From Bimuria novae-zelandiae CBS 107.79 (Eukaryota > Ascomycota > Dothideomycetes > Pleosporales > Didymosphaeriaceae), in NCBI GenBank assembly GCA_010015655.1, contig ML976745.1, forward strand, positions 1 through 36,102: DNA of 36,102 nucleotides, given 5' to 3'. Within the stretch, counting starts at the first letter, position 1. Each line of letters opens with the position of its first letter. Shown here one piece after another: positions 35,201 to 36,102 of this stretch. The notes beneath the pieces are model-generated. The model was not told the origin of the DNA. It saw only the letters and a program-made list of their open reading frames with translations, and ran no database searches. The position numbers and the translations under genes are program-made.

Positions 35201-35639
35201 TTTTTATTAAGAATATAATACTTATCTCCTTAGCAAGATATAATAGTTAACTAAATAAGCAGCTAGATAAATACTTTTAAGCTAACTTAGTATTAGATAG
35301 CTATTGCCTTACTACTTACTTTATACCCTATAATACTAGCTACTATAGCCTTATAGTTCGCTATAAGCTTCTTAAGGAAGCTAACATCTAAGATAACTTT
35401 AAATAATAAATATTTAAGTAACTAAATATAATACCAATTAACTATAAAAGAGATATTACTATCCTAACGCGGGGCACTACTATAGGAATTAATCTTAAGT
35501 AACGTATTTTATAAGCGAGTACGTAGTACAAGCGAGTACGCACCCTACTAACTTTATATACCTCTATATATAAATATCTTAACCATGTTAAGAGATAATA
35601 TATCGATATTAATAAGATAAATTAAGTAATATCTAAAGT

Positions 35640-35760
35640 ATCTTTTTTACACGTGCGTAGGTTATGTCCAGTCTCTCTACACCGCTTATAGCGTGCCAGA
35701 GCCTGGCGGCTGCAGCCTAATTACTCCCCCCCTAAACGCTGTTCATGCTCTATCTACTAA
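35640..35760. other. Small GC-rich patch, possible LTR edge with purine tract
   Basis: About 120 bp (GTGCCAGAGCCTGGCGGCTG region) keep CA, TG and GC dinucleotides inside otherwise RIP-like DNA. On the minus strand a purine run, GGGGGGGGAG, precedes TAATTAGGCTGC, which would suit the polypurine tract and LTR start of a minus-strand element. No partner LTR is seen in the window. Confidence 0.35.
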
Positions 35761-36046
35761 TTAGCCTGCTTTTAAGCAAGTATATTATCTCCCGCTCCTT
35801 TCTTAAAGTCTTTTACTTTTATATCTGCTTTCTCTTGCGTTACCTACGTTTTATTACTATTTTATTAGCTTTTTTATGGCTAATAATCTAATGGCGTATT
35901 AGCTTAGCTAAGAGTATTTTTACCTCTACCCTTTTCTTAAGATAACTAATTACCTTAATAATTAAGGCTAATAATAATCTTTTATACTATTACACGCGAT
36001 TACGTATTAATATTAATTAAGTATTAAGCTTACGTACGTTACTTAG

Positions 36047-36102
36047 TGTTAGGATCTGAACATGTATGGGACGCGGAGGACCAACGGGCCCTCAGCGGGG
36101 GT
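36047..36102 (+). repeat. Start of an inverted copy of the chromovirus LTR (cut by the window end)
   Basis: The plus strand begins TGTTAGGATCTGAACATG and matches the reverse complement of 7399-7344 over its 56 bases, with seven differences, all transitions. Several positions are C or G here but T or A in the left element (for example CAGCGGGGGT versus CAGTAAGGGT). It is therefore a separate, less decayed copy. It is either a solo LTR or the 5' LTR of a plus-strand element lying beyond the window. Confidence 0.88.

Larger units (their letters stand above)
15940..36046. repeat. 20-kb RIP-like nested retrotransposon block
   Basis: The whole block is rich in TpA with frequent TAG/TAA in all frames, and apart from one 81-codon piece at 25112-25357 (read as part of Copia B) it has no long open frame. 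Motifs recognisable through the stops show at least five LTR-element remnants, listed separately. No host gene is visible. Stretches where I recognise nothing are about 15940-16820, 28320-30400, 33070-34190 and 35200-35640. Confidence 0.85.

Noticed and set aside
1..36102. CRISPR array, bacterial operon, tRNA or rRNA genes
   Set aside because: No regularly spaced direct repeats of CRISPR type were seen, and no tRNA-like B-box or rRNA core was recognised by eye. The spliced fungal genes and retroelements make a prokaryotic reading untenable. A covariance-model scan was not possible here.

Overview
The window looks like nuclear DNA of a filamentous ascomycete (Pezizomycotina). The introns are short (46-128 bp) with GT...AG ends and, in two of them, visible branch-point motifs. 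The conserved proteins are eukaryotic housekeeping proteins of fungal type. The gene island sits between long blocks of retrotransposon DNA that look mutated by RIP (repeat-induced point mutation, CpA to TpA). Those blocks are rich in TpA, poor in CpA/TpG and full of in-frame TAA/TAG. No species or class can be fixed from the sequence alone.

Layout. (1) 1-569: AT-rich, RIP-like DNA with no gene. (2) 575-7399: a structurally complete but dead Ty3/Gypsy chromovirus on the minus strand. It has two 448-bp LTRs, a 5-bp target duplication, a polypurine tract, gag with a zinc knuckle, RT, integrase and a chromodomain. (3) 7400-7808: a transition zone with a short telomere-like CCCTAA patch. (4) about 7.8-15.9 kb: an island of normal composition holding five loci. 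They are an orphan reading frame that seems to lack its 5' part (7809-8357, +); a SARAF homologue (8649-9608, -); PBN1/PIG-X (9914-11474, +, one intron); AOS1/SAE1, the SUMO-activating enzyme subunit 1 (11704-13064, -, three introns); and an unrecognised 584-residue, probably nuclear protein (13340-15222, +, one intron). (5) about 15.94-36.05 kb: 20 kb of RIP-like, nested retrotransposon debris. A Gypsy element appears split by a Copia element, which is itself interrupted by a second Copia with intact LTR ends. Beyond these lie a second minus-strand Gypsy pol and a plus-strand gag-protease fragment. (6) 36047-36102: the start of another LTR of the same family as the left chromovirus, inverted and less decayed.

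The genes do not form one pathway. SARAF and PBN1 are both predicted ER membrane proteins and share a 305-bp divergent promoter region. AOS1 and the 584-residue protein share a 275-bp one. PBN1 and AOS1 converge with 229 bp between them. The orphan frame and SARAF converge with 291 bp between them.

I found no clear new defence, secondary-metabolite or similar system. The most interesting items are the probable split beta-sandwich domain in the 584-residue protein, the triple nesting on the right, the 18-bp dyad array plus CACGTG site in the chromovirus LTR, and zinc knuckles in three elements whose Cys/His codons have become Tyr. Element assignments rest on motifs read by eye from translations with many stops. 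No alignment or database search was run.
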